DNA of 64,000 nucleotides from Stenotrophomonas sp. BIO128-Bstrain (GTDB taxonomy: Bacteria; Pseudomonadota; Gammaproteobacteria; Xanthomonadales; Xanthomonadaceae), in the NCBI RefSeq assembly GCF_030128875.1, contig NZ_CP124620.1, positions 3,224,001 through 3,288,000 of the forward strand, in the 5' to 3' direction. Positions 1 through 10,448 of the stretch are shown here, one piece after another (the first letter of the stretch is position 1; every line of letters starts with the position of its first letter). The notes under the pieces were generated by a model. It was not told the DNA's origin, did not search any database, and was given only the letters and a program-made list of their open reading frames with translations. Position numbers and translations under genes: made by a program.

Positions 1-835
1 CGAACTCGGCCATCGTGAAGTCGGCGCCGGCGGTGATGTTGACCAGGATGCCGTTGGCACCGGCCAGGTTCACATCGTCCAGCAGCGGGTTCTGGATGGC
101 GGCTTCAGCCGCGGCCTGGGCGCGGTCATCGCCACGCGCGGTGCCGGTACCCATCATCGCCAGGCCCATTTCGGACATGACGGTGCGCACGTCGGCGAAG
201 TCGACGTTGATCAGGCCCGGACGCACGATCAGATCGGCGATGCCCTGCACGGCGCCCTGCAGCACGTCGTTGGCGGCACGGAAGGCCTGGATCATGGTGG
301 CGTTGCGGCCCAGCACGGTGATCAGCTTTTCGTTCGGGATCGTGATCAGCGAATCGCAATGCTGGCTCAGCTCTTCGATGCCCTTCAGCGCGACCTGCAT
401 GCGGCGACGGCCTTCGAACGGGAACGGCTTGGTGACCACGGCGACGGTCAGGATGCCCATCTCCTTGGCCAGCTGCGCCACGACCGGGGCTGCACCGGTG
501 CCGGTGCCGCCGCCCATGCCGGCGGTGATGAACACCATGTCCGCACCCTGCAGGGCATCCATGATGCGCTCACGGTCTTCCAGCGCGGCCTGGCGGCCGA
601 CTTCCGGGTTCGCGCCTGCGCCCAGGCCCTTGGTGACGTTGGTACCCAGCTGCAGCTGCAGCTTGGCACCGCAATTCTTGATGGCCTGCGAATCGGTGTT
701 GGCGGTGATGAATTCCACGCCGTCCACACTGGTGCTGACCATGTGCGCCACGGCGTTACCGCCGCCGCCGCCCACGCCGATCACCTTGATCACCGCATTG
801 GGTGCCATCTTTTCAATCAGTTCGAAATGCGCCAT
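1..835 (-). CDS. ftsZ: Cell division GTPase FtsZ (C-terminal part outside window)
   Basis: Tubulin-like GTPase that polymerises into the Z ring at midcell and recruits the divisome. About 278 N-terminal codons are visible and the frame stays open to base 1, so the C-terminal tail is missing. The product begins [20 protein letters not shown], then shows the glycine-rich loop [10 protein letters not shown], the tubulin signature GGGTGTG near residue 107 and the T7-loop sequence NVDFADV near residue 210. The ATG at 835 is preceded by GAGGA at 7-base spacing. It is the last gene seen of the dcw cluster and lies 280 bases after ftsA, the largest gap in the cluster, so it may have an extra promoter there. 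Confidence 0.97.
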   Translation of the reverse strand, partial: MAHFELIEKMAPNAVIKVIGVGGGGGNAVAHMVSTSVDGVEFITANTDSQAIKNCGAKLQLQLGTNVTKGLGAGANPEVGRQAALEDRERIMDALQGADMVFITAGMGGGTGTGAAPVVAQLAKEMGILTVAVVTKPFPFEGRRRMQVALKGIEELSQHCDSLITIPNEKLITVLGRNATMIQAFRAANDVLQGAVQGIADLIVRPGLINVDFADVRTVMSEMGLAMMGTGTARGDDRAQAAAEAAIQNPLLDDVNLAGANGILVNITAGADFTMAEF

Positions 836-1115
836 GTCCGTGTCCTCGTGTTGCCGTTTACGCGGGACGGGGGCTTCGGAGAATCCTTCTCCTGTCCTCC
901 CCACCGTCGTGCCGGCGAGTTGTAGTTGGTATGCCGGGCTGGATAGAGCCAACCGCGACGGTGTTGCCTGCTTCAATGGTCGGCCAGGTGGCCGGGTAAT
1001 GCGCTTGCTGTGTACGTCGTGATGCGGGGTGTTGCGGCGTTGCGTGGACGGTGTGTGGATTTTTCGGGAACTGCTTATCGCTTATTGCATGTGTACTGCC
1101 TGTTGCGGGCCGCGA
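836..1115 (-). other. ftsA-ftsZ intergenic region
   Basis: This 280-base gap holds no gene I can support. On the minus strand it carries the ftsZ ribosome binding site (GAGGA) and, at 878-892, a perfect hairpin GGAGAA-GGA-TTCTCC about 43 bases before the ftsZ start. Every other junction in the cluster overlaps or nearly so, which makes this the likely place for an ftsZ-proximal promoter. I see no convincing -35/-10 pair. Confidence 0.4.
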
Positions 1116-2351
1116 TCAGAACTCGCCGCGGAACCAAGTTTTGAGCTTCTTGAACATGCTGCCGGCGCGGCCGGTCGGCAGCGACGGGCGACGCGGGTGT
1201 TCGATCTGGCTGCCCATCAGCAGCAGGCCCACGCCGGTGGCATGCACCGGGTTGCCCACTACTTCGCCCAGGCCGGTGACGTGCTGCGGGATGCCCACGC
1301 GTACCGGCATCTGCAGCATTTCCTCGGCCAGTTCGACCACGCCTTCCATCTTCGAAGCGCCGCCGGTGAGCACCATGCCGGCGCGCACCAGTTCCTCGAA
1401 ACCGGAGCGGCGCAGTTCGGCCTGCACCATCTCGAAGATCTCTTCGTAGCGGCCCTGCACCGCCTGGGCGAGTGCATGGCGCGGCATCCGGCGCGGTGGA
1501 CGATCACCGACGCTGGGCACCTGGATGCTTTCCTCGGCGGTGGCCAGCTGGGCCAGGGCGCAGGCGTAGCGCACCTTGATCTGCTCGGCTTCCGGGGTCG
1601 GCGTGCGCAGCATGTGCGCGATGTCGTTGGTGACGTGGTCGCCGGCGATCGGCAGCGAGGCGGTGTGGCAGATCGCGCCCTGCACGAACACGGCCAGGTC
1701 GGTGGTACCCGCGCCCATGTCGACCAGCACCACGCCCAGCTCGCGCTCGTCGGCGGTCAGCACGGCCACGCTGGAGGCCAGCGAGGACAGCACCAGGTCA
1801 TCGACCTGCAGGCCGCAGCGCTGCACGCACTTGGAGATGTTGGCGGCGGCCGACTGTGCGCACACCACCAGGTGGGCGTGCACTTCCAGGCGCACGCCGG
1901 TCATGCCGACCGGGTTGCGGATGCCTTCCTGCGAATCATCCAGCACGTACTCACGCGGGATCGCATGCAGGATCTTCTGATCGGCCGGGATGGCCACCGC
2001 CTTGGCTGCGTCCAGCACGCGGTCCAGGTCGCCCCAGGTCACTTCGCCGTCGCGGATCGGCACGATGCCGGGCGAGTTCTTGCACTGCACGTGGTTGCCG
2101 GAGATCGAGGCGTACACCGAGCGGATCTCGCAGCCGGCCATCAGCTCGGCCTCTTCGACCGCACGCTGGATGGACTGCACGGTCGATTCGATATCCACCA
2201 CCACGCCGCGCTTGAGACCGCGCGATTCGTGCGAGCCGATGCCGATGACCTCGATCGGATTGCCCGGCGAATACTCGCCGACCAGCGCCACCACCTTGGA
2301 GGTGCCGATATCCAGACCGACGATCAGTGATTTGTCACCCTTGCGATTCAT
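1116..2351 (-). CDS. ftsA: Cell division protein FtsA
   Basis: Actin-like ATPase that tethers FtsZ filaments to the inner membrane and helps trigger septal peptidoglycan synthesis. The 411-residue product is of normal FtsA length. It opens with the phosphate-1 type motif VGLDIGTSKV near residue 12. VLVDMGAGTTDLAVF near residue 210 and VLTGGASKMEGV near residue 330 are typical of the actin/Hsp70 fold. The C-terminus (MFKKLKTWFRGEF) is a basic amphipathic membrane-targeting helix. Its ATG overlaps the ftsQ stop as ATGA (2348-2351), which suggests translational coupling. Confidence 0.97.
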   Translation of the reverse strand: MNRKGDKSLIVGLDIGTSKVVALVGEYSPGNPIEVIGIGSHESRGLKRGVVVDIESTVQSIQRAVEEAELMAGCEIRSVYASISGNHVQCKNSPGIVPIRDGEVTWGDLDRVLDAAKAVAIPADQKILHAIPREYVLDDSQEGIRNPVGMTGVRLEVHAHLVVCAQSAAANISKCVQRCGLQVDDLVLSSLASSVAVLTADERELGVVLVDMGAGTTDLAVFVQGAICHTASLPIAGDHVTNDIAHMLRTPTPEAEQIKVRYACALAQLATAEESIQVPSVGDRPPRRMPRHALAQAVQGRYEEIFEMVQAELRRSGFEELVRAGMVLTGGASKMEGVVELAEEMLQMPVRVGIPQHVTGLGEVVGNPVHATGVGLLLMGSQIEHPRRPSLPTGRAGSMFKKLKTWFRGEF

Positions 2352-3109
2352 GTCCTGTCCTGCGTCCTGTGCGCCACATTGGCCGGCGCGGCCGGTGCGG
2401 CCGGCGTCGCCGGAGCCGGGGTACCCCAGCTCAGTGTGAAACCATTGGTATATCGGAGGTCGGCGCGCTCGATCGGCGCCGCCTGGTTGGCCAGCTGCGG
2501 CAGCACGCGCACGAAGCGCTGCAGGCGCGAGCGGGCATCGTCGCGGCCGACGACCACTTCGGTGCCGTTGCTCAGCACCAGCGACCAGCTGCCGCGTGCG
2601 TCCATGGTGACCCGCTTGACGTCCACCCCGGCCGGCGCGAACAGCGCGCGCGCATCGTTGTAGAGCGCCACCACTTCTTCGGTCTGGCTGTCCGGACCAT
2701 CCAGGTCGGGCAGTTCCAGGTCCTGCAGTTTCTTGGGCGTGGCGAACAGCTTGCCCTGCTCGGAGAGCAGGCGGTCATGGCCCCAGCGCGCGAACGGCTT
2801 GTGCTCGACCAGGGTGATTTCCAGCACGTCGGGCCACTGCTTGCGGACCTGCGCGCTTTCCACCCACGGCAGCGTTTCGATGGCGTCCTGCGCATCCTGC
2901 AGCTTGACCGCGAAGAAGCCGGACTTCGCATACGGCAGCACCACCTGCTGCAGCTGCTCGGCCGGCACCCGCTTGAACTCACCGTGCACACGCAGCTTGG
3001 CCAAGGGCCACCGCTCGGCACCGACCCAGCCGTTGAGCACCGCCACCACGGGCAGTGCCACGACCGACAGGGCCAGCAACCAGACGAAGATGCGCAGCAC
3101 CGCGTTCAT
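2348..3109 (-). CDS. ftsQ: Cell division protein FtsQ
   Basis: Bitopic divisome protein that binds FtsB/FtsL and links early and late division proteins. It has 253 residues: a short cytoplasmic start, one membrane segment ([20 protein letters not shown], about residues 4-23), then a periplasmic POTRA-like region ([20 protein letters not shown]) followed by the FtsQ domain with [17 protein letters not shown]. The C-terminus is rich in Ala and Pro. It overlaps ddlB and ftsA by four bases each. Confidence 0.95.
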   Translation of the reverse strand: MNAVLRIFVWLLALSVVALPVVAVLNGWVGAERWPLAKLRVHGEFKRVPAEQLQQVVLPYAKSGFFAVKLQDAQDAIETLPWVESAQVRKQWPDVLEITLVEHKPFARWGHDRLLSEQGKLFATPKKLQDLELPDLDGPDSQTEEVVALYNDARALFAPAGVDVKRVTMDARGSWSLVLSNGTEVVVGRDDARSRLQRFVRVLPQLANQAAPIERADLRYTNGFTLSWGTPAPATPAAPAAPANVAHRTQDRT

Positions 3110-4089
3110 GCGTGGCGGTTCTCCTGCGCTGCGTGACCCGGCAGGGTCTGTTCCAGTACGCGCCAGACCAGCTCTTCAAAGCCGATCCCGGCCTGGCTGG
3201 CCGACTTGGGCACCAGCGAATGGCTGGTCATGCCCGGCGCGGTGTTCACTTCCAGCAGGTAGAAGCGGCCCGTGCTGCGGTCGCGCATCACGTCCACCCG
3301 GCCCCAGCCGCGGCAACCGGCAGCGCGGAACGCGGCCAGTGCAAGGCGGCGGATCTCGATCTCGTCCTCGCCTTCCAGCCCCGGGCACAGGTACTGGGTG
3401 TCCTCGGCGATGTACTTGGCGTTGTAGTCGTACCACTGGCCCTTGGGCACGATGCGGATCGACGGCAGCGCCTGGTCGCCCAGGATCGCCACGGTCAACT
3501 CGTCGCCGACCACCATCTGCTCCATCAGCAGCTGGCCGTCATAGCGCACTGCCAGTGCGACCGCCTCATCCAGGCCGGCCTCTTCCACCACGCGGCTGAT
3601 GCCGACGCTGGAGCCTTCGTTGGCCGGCTTGACCACCACCGGCAGGCCGAGCTCGGCTGCGGCGGCGTGGACATCGGAGGCCTGGTCCAGCGCGATGAAG
3701 CGCGGGGTCGGCAGGCCGTGCGAGATCCACACCTGCTTGGTGCGGATCTTGTCCATGCTCAGCGCCGAGCCGAGCACGTCCGAGCCGGTGTACGGCACTC
3801 CGAAGGCCTCCATCAGGCCCTGCACGATGCCGTCCTCACCACCGCCGTTGTGGCCGTGGAGGATGTTGAAGACGCGGTCGAAACGCTTCTCGACCAGCGC
3901 CAGCGCCAGGGCCGGGATGCCATCGACGGCGATCGCATCGACGCCGCGCGCGCGCAGCGCTTCGATCACGTTGCGGCCCGAATCCAGCGAGACGTTGCGC
4001 TCGCTGGAGGTGCCACCCAGCAGCACGGCGACGCGGCCGAACATGGCCGGATCGGTGAGGCGCAGGGGCGGGAAGGTCAGCGCGTTCAT
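3106..4089 (-). CDS. ddlB: D-alanine--D-alanine ligase
   Basis: Cytoplasmic ATP-grasp ligase that makes the D-Ala-D-Ala dipeptide added by MurF. The 327 residues contain the N-terminal [16 protein letters not shown] motif, the central loop region [29 protein letters not shown], and the C-terminal metal and substrate loop [20 protein letters not shown]. All are typical of Ddl. The ATG at 4089 overlaps the murC stop as ATGA. An internal Met at residue 16 (MFGRVAVLL) is a possible alternative start, but the overlap favours the longer form. Confidence 0.96.
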   Translation of the reverse strand: MNALTFPPLRLTDPAMFGRVAVLLGGTSSERNVSLDSGRNVIEALRARGVDAIAVDGIPALALALVEKRFDRVFNILHGHNGGGEDGIVQGLMEAFGVPYTGSDVLGSALSMDKIRTKQVWISHGLPTPRFIALDQASDVHAAAAELGLPVVVKPANEGSSVGISRVVEEAGLDEAVALAVRYDGQLLMEQMVVGDELTVAILGDQALPSIRIVPKGQWYDYNAKYIAEDTQYLCPGLEGEDEIEIRRLALAAFRAAGCRGWGRVDVMRDRSTGRFYLLEVNTAPGMTSHSLVPKSASQAGIGFEELVWRVLEQTLPGHAAQENRHA

Positions 4090-5522
4090 GCCGCCGGGGC
4101 CTCCTGGAAGCCTTCGCCGGCGATCTGCTGGGCGATGTAGCCGATGTCGCCTGCGCCCATCATCAGCAGCAGGTCACCGTCCTGCAGGACGTCGGGCAGC
4201 ACGTGCGCCAGTTCGGCGGCGTTGCCGACCACGACCGGCTCGCTGCGGCCACGCGCGCGGATGGCGCGCGCCAGCGAACGCGAATCGGCCCCCGGGATCG
4301 GCGCCTCGCCGGCCGGATAGACCTCGCTCAGCACCAGTGCGTCCACTTCGGAGAGGACCGCCGCGAAGGCGTCGAACTGATCGCGGGTACGGCTGTAACG
4401 GTGTGGCTGGAACGCCACGACCAGGCGCTGGCTCGGCCAGCCGCCGCGGGCGGCGGCGAACACGGCGGCCAGTTCGCGCGGGTGGTGACCGTAATCATCG
4501 ATCACACGCACCTTGGCACCGGTGTGCGTGGTGACGATGCCCAGATCGTTGAAGCGGCGGCCGATGCCGGCAAAGCTTTCCAGCGCGCGTGCGATCGCCT
4601 CCGGCGCCACGCCCAGCTGCCAGCCCACGGCCGCGGCGGCCAGGGCGTTGAGTACGTTGTGTGCGCCCGGCAGGGCCAGCGTCACCGGGTGGCTGCTGCC
4701 TTCGGGCAGGCGCAGGGTGAAGCGCATGCGCGGGCCATCCTGGACCACATCCTCGGCGCGCACGTCGGCGTTGCTGCTCATGCCATAGCTCATGACATGG
4801 CGCGGCGTCTGCGCGGCCAGCGCGGCCACTTCCGGATCATCGATGCACAGCACCGCCAGGCCGTAGAACGGCAGGCGCTGCAGGAACTCGGCGAACGCAG
4901 CCTGGACCCGGGCGAAATCGTTGCCGTAGTTTTCCAGGTGGTCCGAATCGATGTTGGTGATCACCGAGACCAGCGGGTTCAGGCGCAGGAAGCTGCCATC
5001 GCTTTCATCGGCTTCGGCCACCAGCCACTGGCCACTGCCGAGCTTGGCGTTGGCACCGGCAGCGAGCAGCTGGCCGCCGATCACGAAGGTCGGGTCCAGC
5101 CCGCCTTCGCTCAGCACCGCGGCGGTCAGGCTGGTGGTGGTGGTCTTGCCGTGCGTGCCGGCCACCGCGATGCCGCGGCGGAAGCGCATCAGTTCGGCCA
5201 GCATCGCCGCGCGCGGCATGATCGGAATGCGCTGGCTGCGCGCTTCCATCAGCTCGGGGTTGTCATCGCGGATCGCGCTGGAGACCACCACGCAGTCGGT
5301 GCCGAGCACGTTGGCAGCCGAATGGCCACGCATCACGCGCGCACCCAGGCCGGCCAGGCGACGGGTCGCGGCGTTGTCGGCGTTGTCCGAACCGGACACT
5401 TCATAGCCCAGCGTCAGCATCACTTCGGCGATGCCGCTCATGCCGGTGCCGCCGATGCCGACGAAGTGCACGCGCGGGAACGCACGTACCAGGTCGTTGG
5501 TGTCGTGGAGGCGGCGGATCAT
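4086..5522 (-). CDS. murC: UDP-N-acetylmuramate--L-alanine ligase MurC
   Basis: First Mur ligase: it adds L-alanine to UDP-MurNAc using ATP in the cytoplasm. The start [20 protein letters not shown] gives 478 residues, the usual family size. Visible motifs are the nucleotide loop [11 protein letters not shown] near residue 22, the ATP loop [12 protein letters not shown] near residue 125, the conserved EADESDGSF, and [11 protein letters not shown] in the C-terminal domain. The frame is open further upstream, but that part is out of frame with any conserved sequence. A 14-codon ORF overlaps its ATG on the upstream side. Confidence 0.96.
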   Translation of the reverse strand: MIRRLHDTNDLVRAFPRVHFVGIGGTGMSGIAEVMLTLGYEVSGSDNADNAATRRLAGLGARVMRGHSAANVLGTDCVVVSSAIRDDNPELMEARSQRIPIMPRAAMLAELMRFRRGIAVAGTHGKTTTTSLTAAVLSEGGLDPTFVIGGQLLAAGANAKLGSGQWLVAEADESDGSFLRLNPLVSVITNIDSDHLENYGNDFARVQAAFAEFLQRLPFYGLAVLCIDDPEVAALAAQTPRHVMSYGMSSNADVRAEDVVQDGPRMRFTLRLPEGSSHPVTLALPGAHNVLNALAAAAVGWQLGVAPEAIARALESFAGIGRRFNDLGIVTTHTGAKVRVIDDYGHHPRELAAVFAAARGGWPSQRLVVAFQPHRYSRTRDQFDAFAAVLSEVDALVLSEVYPAGEAPIPGADSRSLARAIRARGRSEPVVVGNAAELAHVLPDVLQDGDLLLMMGAGDIGYIAQQIAGEGFQEAPAA

Positions 5523-5563
5523 GCGCGGCCTCGCGCCAGGCTGGCGCGCGTAGCGGTGTTCAT
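5519..5563 (-). CDS. 14-codon ORF bridging murG and murC (candidate)
   Basis: A tiny open frame, [14 protein letters not shown], starts at an ATG overlapping the murG stop (ATGA, 5560-5563). Its own stop overlaps the murC start in the same way (ATGA, 5519-5522). I see no family resemblance. The likely role, if translated, is to carry ribosomes from murG into murC by stop-start coupling rather than to make a functional peptide. It could also be chance, or the remains of a former N-terminus of MurC. Confidence 0.35.
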   Translation of the reverse strand: MNTATRASLARGRA

Positions 5564-6654
5564 TTGGATTCCTCGAGAATGATGTCGGCGATGCGCTCAG
5601 CGGCATCGACCTTGGCCAGGGCACGCGCGGCGTTGGCCATCTGCATGCGTCGGGCGGAATTTTCGGACAGATCGCGCAGCACGCCTTCCAACTGCGTCGC
5701 CAGCGTTTCATCCTGCTTCAGCAACACGGCCGCGCCGCGCTCGACCAGATACTCCGCATTGCGGGTCTGGTGATCGTCGACGGCCGCCGCGAACGGCACC
5801 AGCACACTGCCCACACCGACCGCGCAGAGCTCGGCCAGGGTGGAGGCACCGGAGCGGCACACGACCAGATCGGCCCAGGCGAACGCCTCGGCCATATCGG
5901 CGATGAAGGGTTCCACGCTTGCCTGCACGCCGGCATCGGCATAGGCCTGCAGCGCTTCGGCATGCAGCTTCTCGCCGCTCTGGTGACGCACCTGCACCGG
6001 CATGCCGGCGCCCAGTGCAGCCAGCGCCTTGGGCACCGCGTTGTTGAGCACGCGTGCGCCCTGGCTGCCACCGAGCACCAGCAGGTGCAACGGGCCCTGG
6101 CGATTGGCCAGGCGCAGATCCGGCGGCGTGATCGCGGCGATCTCGGCACGCACCGGATTGCCGACCGCTTCCTCGCGCTTGGCGAAGCTGCCCGGGAAAC
6201 CGGCCAGCACGCGGCGCGCGACGCGCGACAGCACGCGGTTGGTCATGCCCGGGGCGCGGTTCTGTTCGTGCACCAGCAGCGGCAGGCCATGCAGGCGCGC
6301 GGCGATGCCGCCGGGGCCGGAGGCGAAGCCACCGAAGGCGATCACCGCACGCGGCTGGCGATCGCGGATCAGGAAGCCGGCCGCGCGGATCGCACGCAGC
6401 AGCCGCAGCGGCGCGCCGAGCAGGGCCAGCTTGCCCTTGCCGCGCAGGCCGCCGATGGCGAGCGTGTCGATGGGGATGTCGTGCTGCGGCACCAGGCGCG
6501 TTTCCATCGCGCCATCGGCACCCAGCCAGGTCACCGGCACGCCGCGCTCGCGCAGCACCTTGGCCACGGCCAGGCCCGGGAAGATGTGCCCCCCGGTACC
6601 ACCGGCCATGATCATGACCGGGCGACGGGACGGATCGAGGCGAGGCGTGCTCAT
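5560..6654 (-). CDS. murG: MurG, lipid I N-acetylglucosaminyltransferase
   Basis: Peripheral inner-membrane GT28 enzyme that transfers GlcNAc from UDP-GlcNAc to lipid I, making lipid II. The 364 residues show the N-terminal glycine loop [16 protein letters not shown], a second G-loop [11 protein letters not shown] near residue 190, and the UDP-GlcNAc region [15 protein letters not shown] followed by [17 protein letters not shown]. The start overlaps the ftsW stop by four bases (6651-6654). Confidence 0.97.
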   Translation of the reverse strand: MSTPRLDPSRRPVMIMAGGTGGHIFPGLAVAKVLRERGVPVTWLGADGAMETRLVPQHDIPIDTLAIGGLRGKGKLALLGAPLRLLRAIRAAGFLIRDRQPRAVIAFGGFASGPGGIAARLHGLPLLVHEQNRAPGMTNRVLSRVARRVLAGFPGSFAKREEAVGNPVRAEIAAITPPDLRLANRQGPLHLLVLGGSQGARVLNNAVPKALAALGAGMPVQVRHQSGEKLHAEALQAYADAGVQASVEPFIADMAEAFAWADLVVCRSGASTLAELCAVGVGSVLVPFAAAVDDHQTRNAEYLVERGAAVLLKQDETLATQLEGVLRDLSENSARRMQMANAARALAKVDAAERIADIILEESK

Positions 6655-7979
6655 CCCATCCTCCCCAGCGTCGGCTCGATGCGCTGCTGCATGCGGCTGG
6701 TGCCACGGGTGGAGCTGTCACGCGGTGCCGCATCACGGTTGCCGCTGTCCTGCATCGCGGCAGCGACCGCACTGGCGCTCTCGGCCCTGGGCGTATCCCC
6801 CGGCAGCGGCCCCTCCTGGTCGGCACCCATGCGCACGGCCTGGCGGCGCTCGGCGCGATCCAGTTCGTAGGAGACGCGCAGCAGCAGGCCCATCGCCACG
6901 CAGGTCATCAGCACGCTCGAGCCGCCCGAGGAAATCAGCGGCAGGGTCAGCCCCTTGGTCGGCAGGATGCCCAGGTTGACCCCGATCGAGACGAAGCTCT
7001 GCATGCTGATCCACAGCCCGATGCCGAAGGCGATGTAGCCGGAGAAGTGGCGCTTCATTTCCACGCAGCGCATGCCCAGCCAGAAGGTGCGGCCAACCAG
7101 CAGTGCGTACAGCGCGATGATCAGGCAGGTGCCGAGGAAGCCCAGCTCTTCGGCGGTGACCGAGAAGATGAAGTCGGTATGCGCTTCGGGCAGGTAATAG
7201 AGCTTCTGCACCGAGTTGCCCAGGCCCACGCCGGTCCACTCGCCGCGGCCCACGGCCATCAGCGCGTTGGACAGCTGGTAGCCATCGCCCTGCTGGTCGG
7301 CCCACGGGTCCAGGAAGGAGGTGATGCGGCGCATGCGGTACGGCTCGATGATCGCCAGCGCGCTCATGCCGACCATGCCGATGATCACCGGCATGGACAT
7401 GCGCGGCATGTTGACCCCGCCCAGCACCAGCATGCCGGCGGTGATGGCCAGCAGCAGCGTGGACGAACCGAAGTCCGGCTGCAGCAGCAGCAGCACCACC
7501 AGCGCGCCGGCCACGCCGAGCGGCTTGAGCATCGCCGGCCAGGTGGCATTGACCTCATCGCGGAAGCGGACCAGGTAGCTGGACAGCCACACGATGTAGA
7601 GCACCTTGACCGCTTCGACGGTCTGGAACTTGGAGATGCCCAGGTTGATCCAGCGGCGGGCACCGTTGACGCTGCTGCCCAGGCCCGGGATGAACACCAC
7701 CACCAGCAGCGCGAAGCAGCCCAGCAGCAGGATCTGGTTGTACTGCTCGATGCTCTTGAGCTCGGTGCGCATGGCGATGATCGCCAGGCCGATACCCACC
7801 GCCAGGAAGATCAGGTGGCGGTTGAGGTAGTAGAACGGGCTGCTCATCAGCGCGATCGAGCTCGACGCGACCATCACCACGCCCAGCCCGGTGAGCGCGA
7901 TGATCGCGCCCAGCAGCCACTTGTCGAAGTGGCCTCCGATGGCTTCAAGGCGGGTGGCTTGGCGCGAGAGGTCGTTCAT
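6651..7979 (-). CDS. ftsW: FtsW, septal peptidoglycan glycosyltransferase (SEDS)
   Basis: Polytopic SEDS-family protein that polymerises lipid II at the septum together with the transpeptidase FtsI. The 442 residues contain about ten membrane segments and the SEDS sequences [32 protein letters not shown] and the C-terminal [14 protein letters not shown] polar, low-complexity tail of about 60 residues rich in Ala, Ser and Arg follows the last segment. Its ATG overlaps the mraY stop as TGATG. No murD lies between mraY and ftsW, unlike Escherichia coli. Confidence 0.96.
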   Translation of the reverse strand: MNDLSRQATRLEAIGGHFDKWLLGAIIALTGLGVVMVASSSIALMSSPFYYLNRHLIFLAVGIGLAIIAMRTELKSIEQYNQILLLGCFALLVVVFIPGLGSSVNGARRWINLGISKFQTVEAVKVLYIVWLSSYLVRFRDEVNATWPAMLKPLGVAGALVVLLLLQPDFGSSTLLLAITAGMLVLGGVNMPRMSMPVIIGMVGMSALAIIEPYRMRRITSFLDPWADQQGDGYQLSNALMAVGRGEWTGVGLGNSVQKLYYLPEAHTDFIFSVTAEELGFLGTCLIIALYALLVGRTFWLGMRCVEMKRHFSGYIAFGIGLWISMQSFVSIGVNLGILPTKGLTLPLISSGGSSVLMTCVAMGLLLRVSYELDRAERRQAVRMGADQEGPLPGDTPRAESASAVAAAMQDSGNRDAAPRDSSTRGTSRMQQRIEPTLGRMG

Positions 7980-9064
7980 CAGCGGACCTTCAACGTGGCC
8001 AGGCCGATCAGGACCAGCACGACCGAGATGATCCAGAAGCGCACGATCACGCGCGGCTCCGGCCAGCCCTTCAGTTCGAAGTGGTGGTGGATCGGCGCCA
8101 TGCGGAACACGCGCTTGCCGGTCAGCTTGAACGAGGCGACCTGGATCATCACCGACAGCGTCTCGATCACGAACACGCCACCCATCACCACCAGCACCAG
8201 TTCCTGGCGGGTGATCACCGCGATCGTGCCCAGCACCGCGCCCAGCGCCAGCGCGCCGATGTCGCCCATGAAGACCATGGCCGGATAGGTGTTGAACCAG
8301 AGGAAGCCCAGCCCTGCGCCGGCGATCGCCGCGCAGATGATGACCAGCTCACCGGCGCCCGGGATCTGCGGGATCTGCAGGTAGCTGGAGAACACCACGT
8401 TGCCCGAGGCGTAGGCGAACACGCCCAGCGCGCAGGCGACCAGCACGGTCGGCATGATCGCCAGCCCGTCCAGGCCGTCGGTCAGGTTGACCGCGTTGGA
8501 GAAGCCGACGATCCAGAAGTAGGCGATGGCCACGAAGCTGATGCCGGCCAGCGGCAACGCGATCGACTTGAACATCGGGATGTAGAACGTCATCGCCGCC
8601 GGGACATCGGCGGTGTAGAACAGGAACAGACCCGCCGCGAGGCCGAAGATCGACTGCAGCAGGTACTTCCAGCGCGACTTCAGGCCGTTGGGATCACGAC
8701 GGACGATCTTGATCCAGTCGTCGTACCAGCCGATCGCACCGAAGCACAGCATCACCGCCAGCACCAGCCAGACATAGCGGTTGCGCAGGTCGGCCCACAG
8801 CAGCACCGACAGCGTGATCGTCAGCAGGATCAGCGAACCGCCCATGGTCGGCGTGCCGGCCTTGGAGAAATGGGTCTGCGGCCCGTCCTTGCGGATCGGC
8901 TGGCCGCCCTTGAACTGGGCAAGCTTGCGGATCATCGCCGGGCCGAGCCACAGCGACAGGAACAGGGCGGTCAGCGCCGCGAGGATGCCGCGCAGGGTCA
9001 GGTAGCCGAACAGCCCGAACAGGCTCTCCAACTGCTGCAGCCATCGGGCCAGTTCAAGCAACAT
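7979..9064 (-). CDS. mraY: MraY, phospho-MurNAc-pentapeptide translocase
   Basis: Integral membrane transferase that moves phospho-MurNAc-pentapeptide to undecaprenyl phosphate, forming lipid I. Starting at [20 protein letters not shown] gives 361 residues, the standard size. Diagnostic sequences are [13 protein letters not shown], the aspartate motif [30 protein letters not shown] and [15 protein letters not shown]. About ten membrane helices are present. The start is preceded by GGAGAGGAAA, and it overlaps the end of murF by 11 bases (9054-9064). Confidence 0.97.
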   Translation of the reverse strand: MLLELARWLQQLESLFGLFGYLTLRGILAALTALFLSLWLGPAMIRKLAQFKGGQPIRKDGPQTHFSKAGTPTMGGSLILLTITLSVLLWADLRNRYVWLVLAVMLCFGAIGWYDDWIKIVRRDPNGLKSRWKYLLQSIFGLAAGLFLFYTADVPAAMTFYIPMFKSIALPLAGISFVAIAYFWIVGFSNAVNLTDGLDGLAIMPTVLVACALGVFAYASGNVVFSSYLQIPQIPGAGELVIICAAIAGAGLGFLWFNTYPAMVFMGDIGALALGAVLGTIAVITRQELVLVVMGGVFVIETLSVMIQVASFKLTGKRVFRMAPIHHHFELKGWPEPRVIVRFWIISVVLVLIGLATLKVR

Positions 9065-10448
9065 TGGGGGTTTCCTCTCCTTGCGCGAGCAGCGCTTTGA
9101 CGATCGTGTCCATGGCGCTGCCACGCGAGCCCTTGACCAGGCAGCGCACGCCGGCATGCAGTTCGGTGGCGAGCGCGGCGGCCAGGGCCTGGTGGCTCTG
9201 GAAATGCTGGCCGCCTTCACCGAAGGCGGTCGAGGCGGCGGCGCTCAGCGGACCGAGCGTATACAGCCGCGCCAGGCCAGCCTCGCGCGCACGGCGGCCG
9301 GCCTGCGCATGCAGCGCCTCGCCGTCCGGGCCGAGTTCGCGCATGTCGCCGAGCACCAGCCAGCCTTCTTCCTTCACGCCTGCCAGGGCATCGATGGCCG
9401 CGGCCAACGAGCCGGGGTTGGCGTTGTAACTGTCATCGATCAGCACCGCGCCGTTGGGCAGCTGGTGCGCGATCTGGCGGCCCGGGACCGGCTCGGCGCG
9501 GGCCAGGCCGGCGGCGATCTGCGCCACCGGAAGGCCTGCGGCCAACGCCAGCGAGGCAGCGGCCAGGGCATTGCTGATGTTGTGCCGGCCCGGCAGGCCC
9601 AGCGTGATCTCTGCATCGCCCTGCGGCGTGGACAGCACGAACTGGCTGCCCTGCGCGGCCGGACGGATCGCACGCGCGGTGACATCGGCGCTGTGGTCCA
9701 GGCCGTAGCGCAGCACGCGGCAGCGCGGCGGCTGGCCGACGATGTGCTGTTCGAACCAGATCCCGAAGGCGTCATCGGCATTGATCACAGCCACGCCATC
9801 GGAGGGCAGCGCCGCGTAGATCGCGCCCTTGGTGGTGGCCACGCCCTGCAGGCTGCCCATGCGCTCCAGATGCGCCGGCGCGATGTTGTTCACCAGCGCG
9901 TAGTGCGGGCGCACGATCTCGGTGAGATAGGCGATATCGCCCGGCTTGCCGGCGCCCATCTCGTAGACGGCGTAGTCGGCATCTTCCGGCGCATCGAGCA
10001 CGGCCAGCGGCAGGCCGATCTCGTTGTTGCGGTTGCCCGGGTTGGCGTAGACCACCTTGCGGTCGTCCCGTGCCACCTGCTCCAGGATCGCCAGCAGCAG
10101 GCTCTTGACGCTGGTCTTGCCGTTGCTGCCGGTGATCGCGAACACCTCGGTGCCGCGGTCGCGCTGCATGCCGGCGGCGATGCGGCCCAGGGCGTGCTCA
10201 CTGTCGGCAACCACGATCTGCGGCAGGGCCACATCCAGCAGGCGCTCGACCAGCATCGCCGAAGCACCGCGCGCCAGGGCGTCGGCTGCGAAATCATGAC
10301 CATCGAAACGCTCGCCGCGCAGCGCCACGTACAGGCTGCCCGGGGCAAGCGTGCGGGTGTCATTGCTGATGGCATCGATGGCGGTGTCTTCGCCATGGAT
10401 CTCGCCACCGGCCCAATGGGCGATCAGCGACAGCGGCGTGCGCTTCAT
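9054..10448 (-). CDS. murF: MurF, UDP-MurNAc-tripeptide--D-Ala-D-Ala ligase
   Basis: Cytoplasmic Mur ligase that adds D-Ala-D-Ala to finish the pentapeptide. The 464 residues show the ATP loop [17 protein letters not shown] near residue 108, [35 protein letters not shown] and [13 protein letters not shown], all typical of MurF. The ATG overlaps the murE stop as ATGA (10445-10448), and the 3' end overlaps the mraY start. Confidence 0.96.
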   Translation of the reverse strand: MKRTPLSLIAHWAGGEIHGEDTAIDAISNDTRTLAPGSLYVALRGERFDGHDFAADALARGASAMLVERLLDVALPQIVVADSEHALGRIAAGMQRDRGTEVFAITGSNGKTSVKSLLLAILEQVARDDRKVVYANPGNRNNEIGLPLAVLDAPEDADYAVYEMGAGKPGDIAYLTEIVRPHYALVNNIAPAHLERMGSLQGVATTKGAIYAALPSDGVAVINADDAFGIWFEQHIVGQPPRCRVLRYGLDHSADVTARAIRPAAQGSQFVLSTPQGDAEITLGLPGRHNISNALAAASLALAAGLPVAQIAAGLARAEPVPGRQIAHQLPNGAVLIDDSYNANPGSLAAAIDALAGVKEEGWLVLGDMRELGPDGEALHAQAGRRAREAGLARLYTLGPLSAAASTAFGEGGQHFQSHQALAAALATELHAGVRCLVKGSRGSAMDTIVKALLAQGEETPNVA

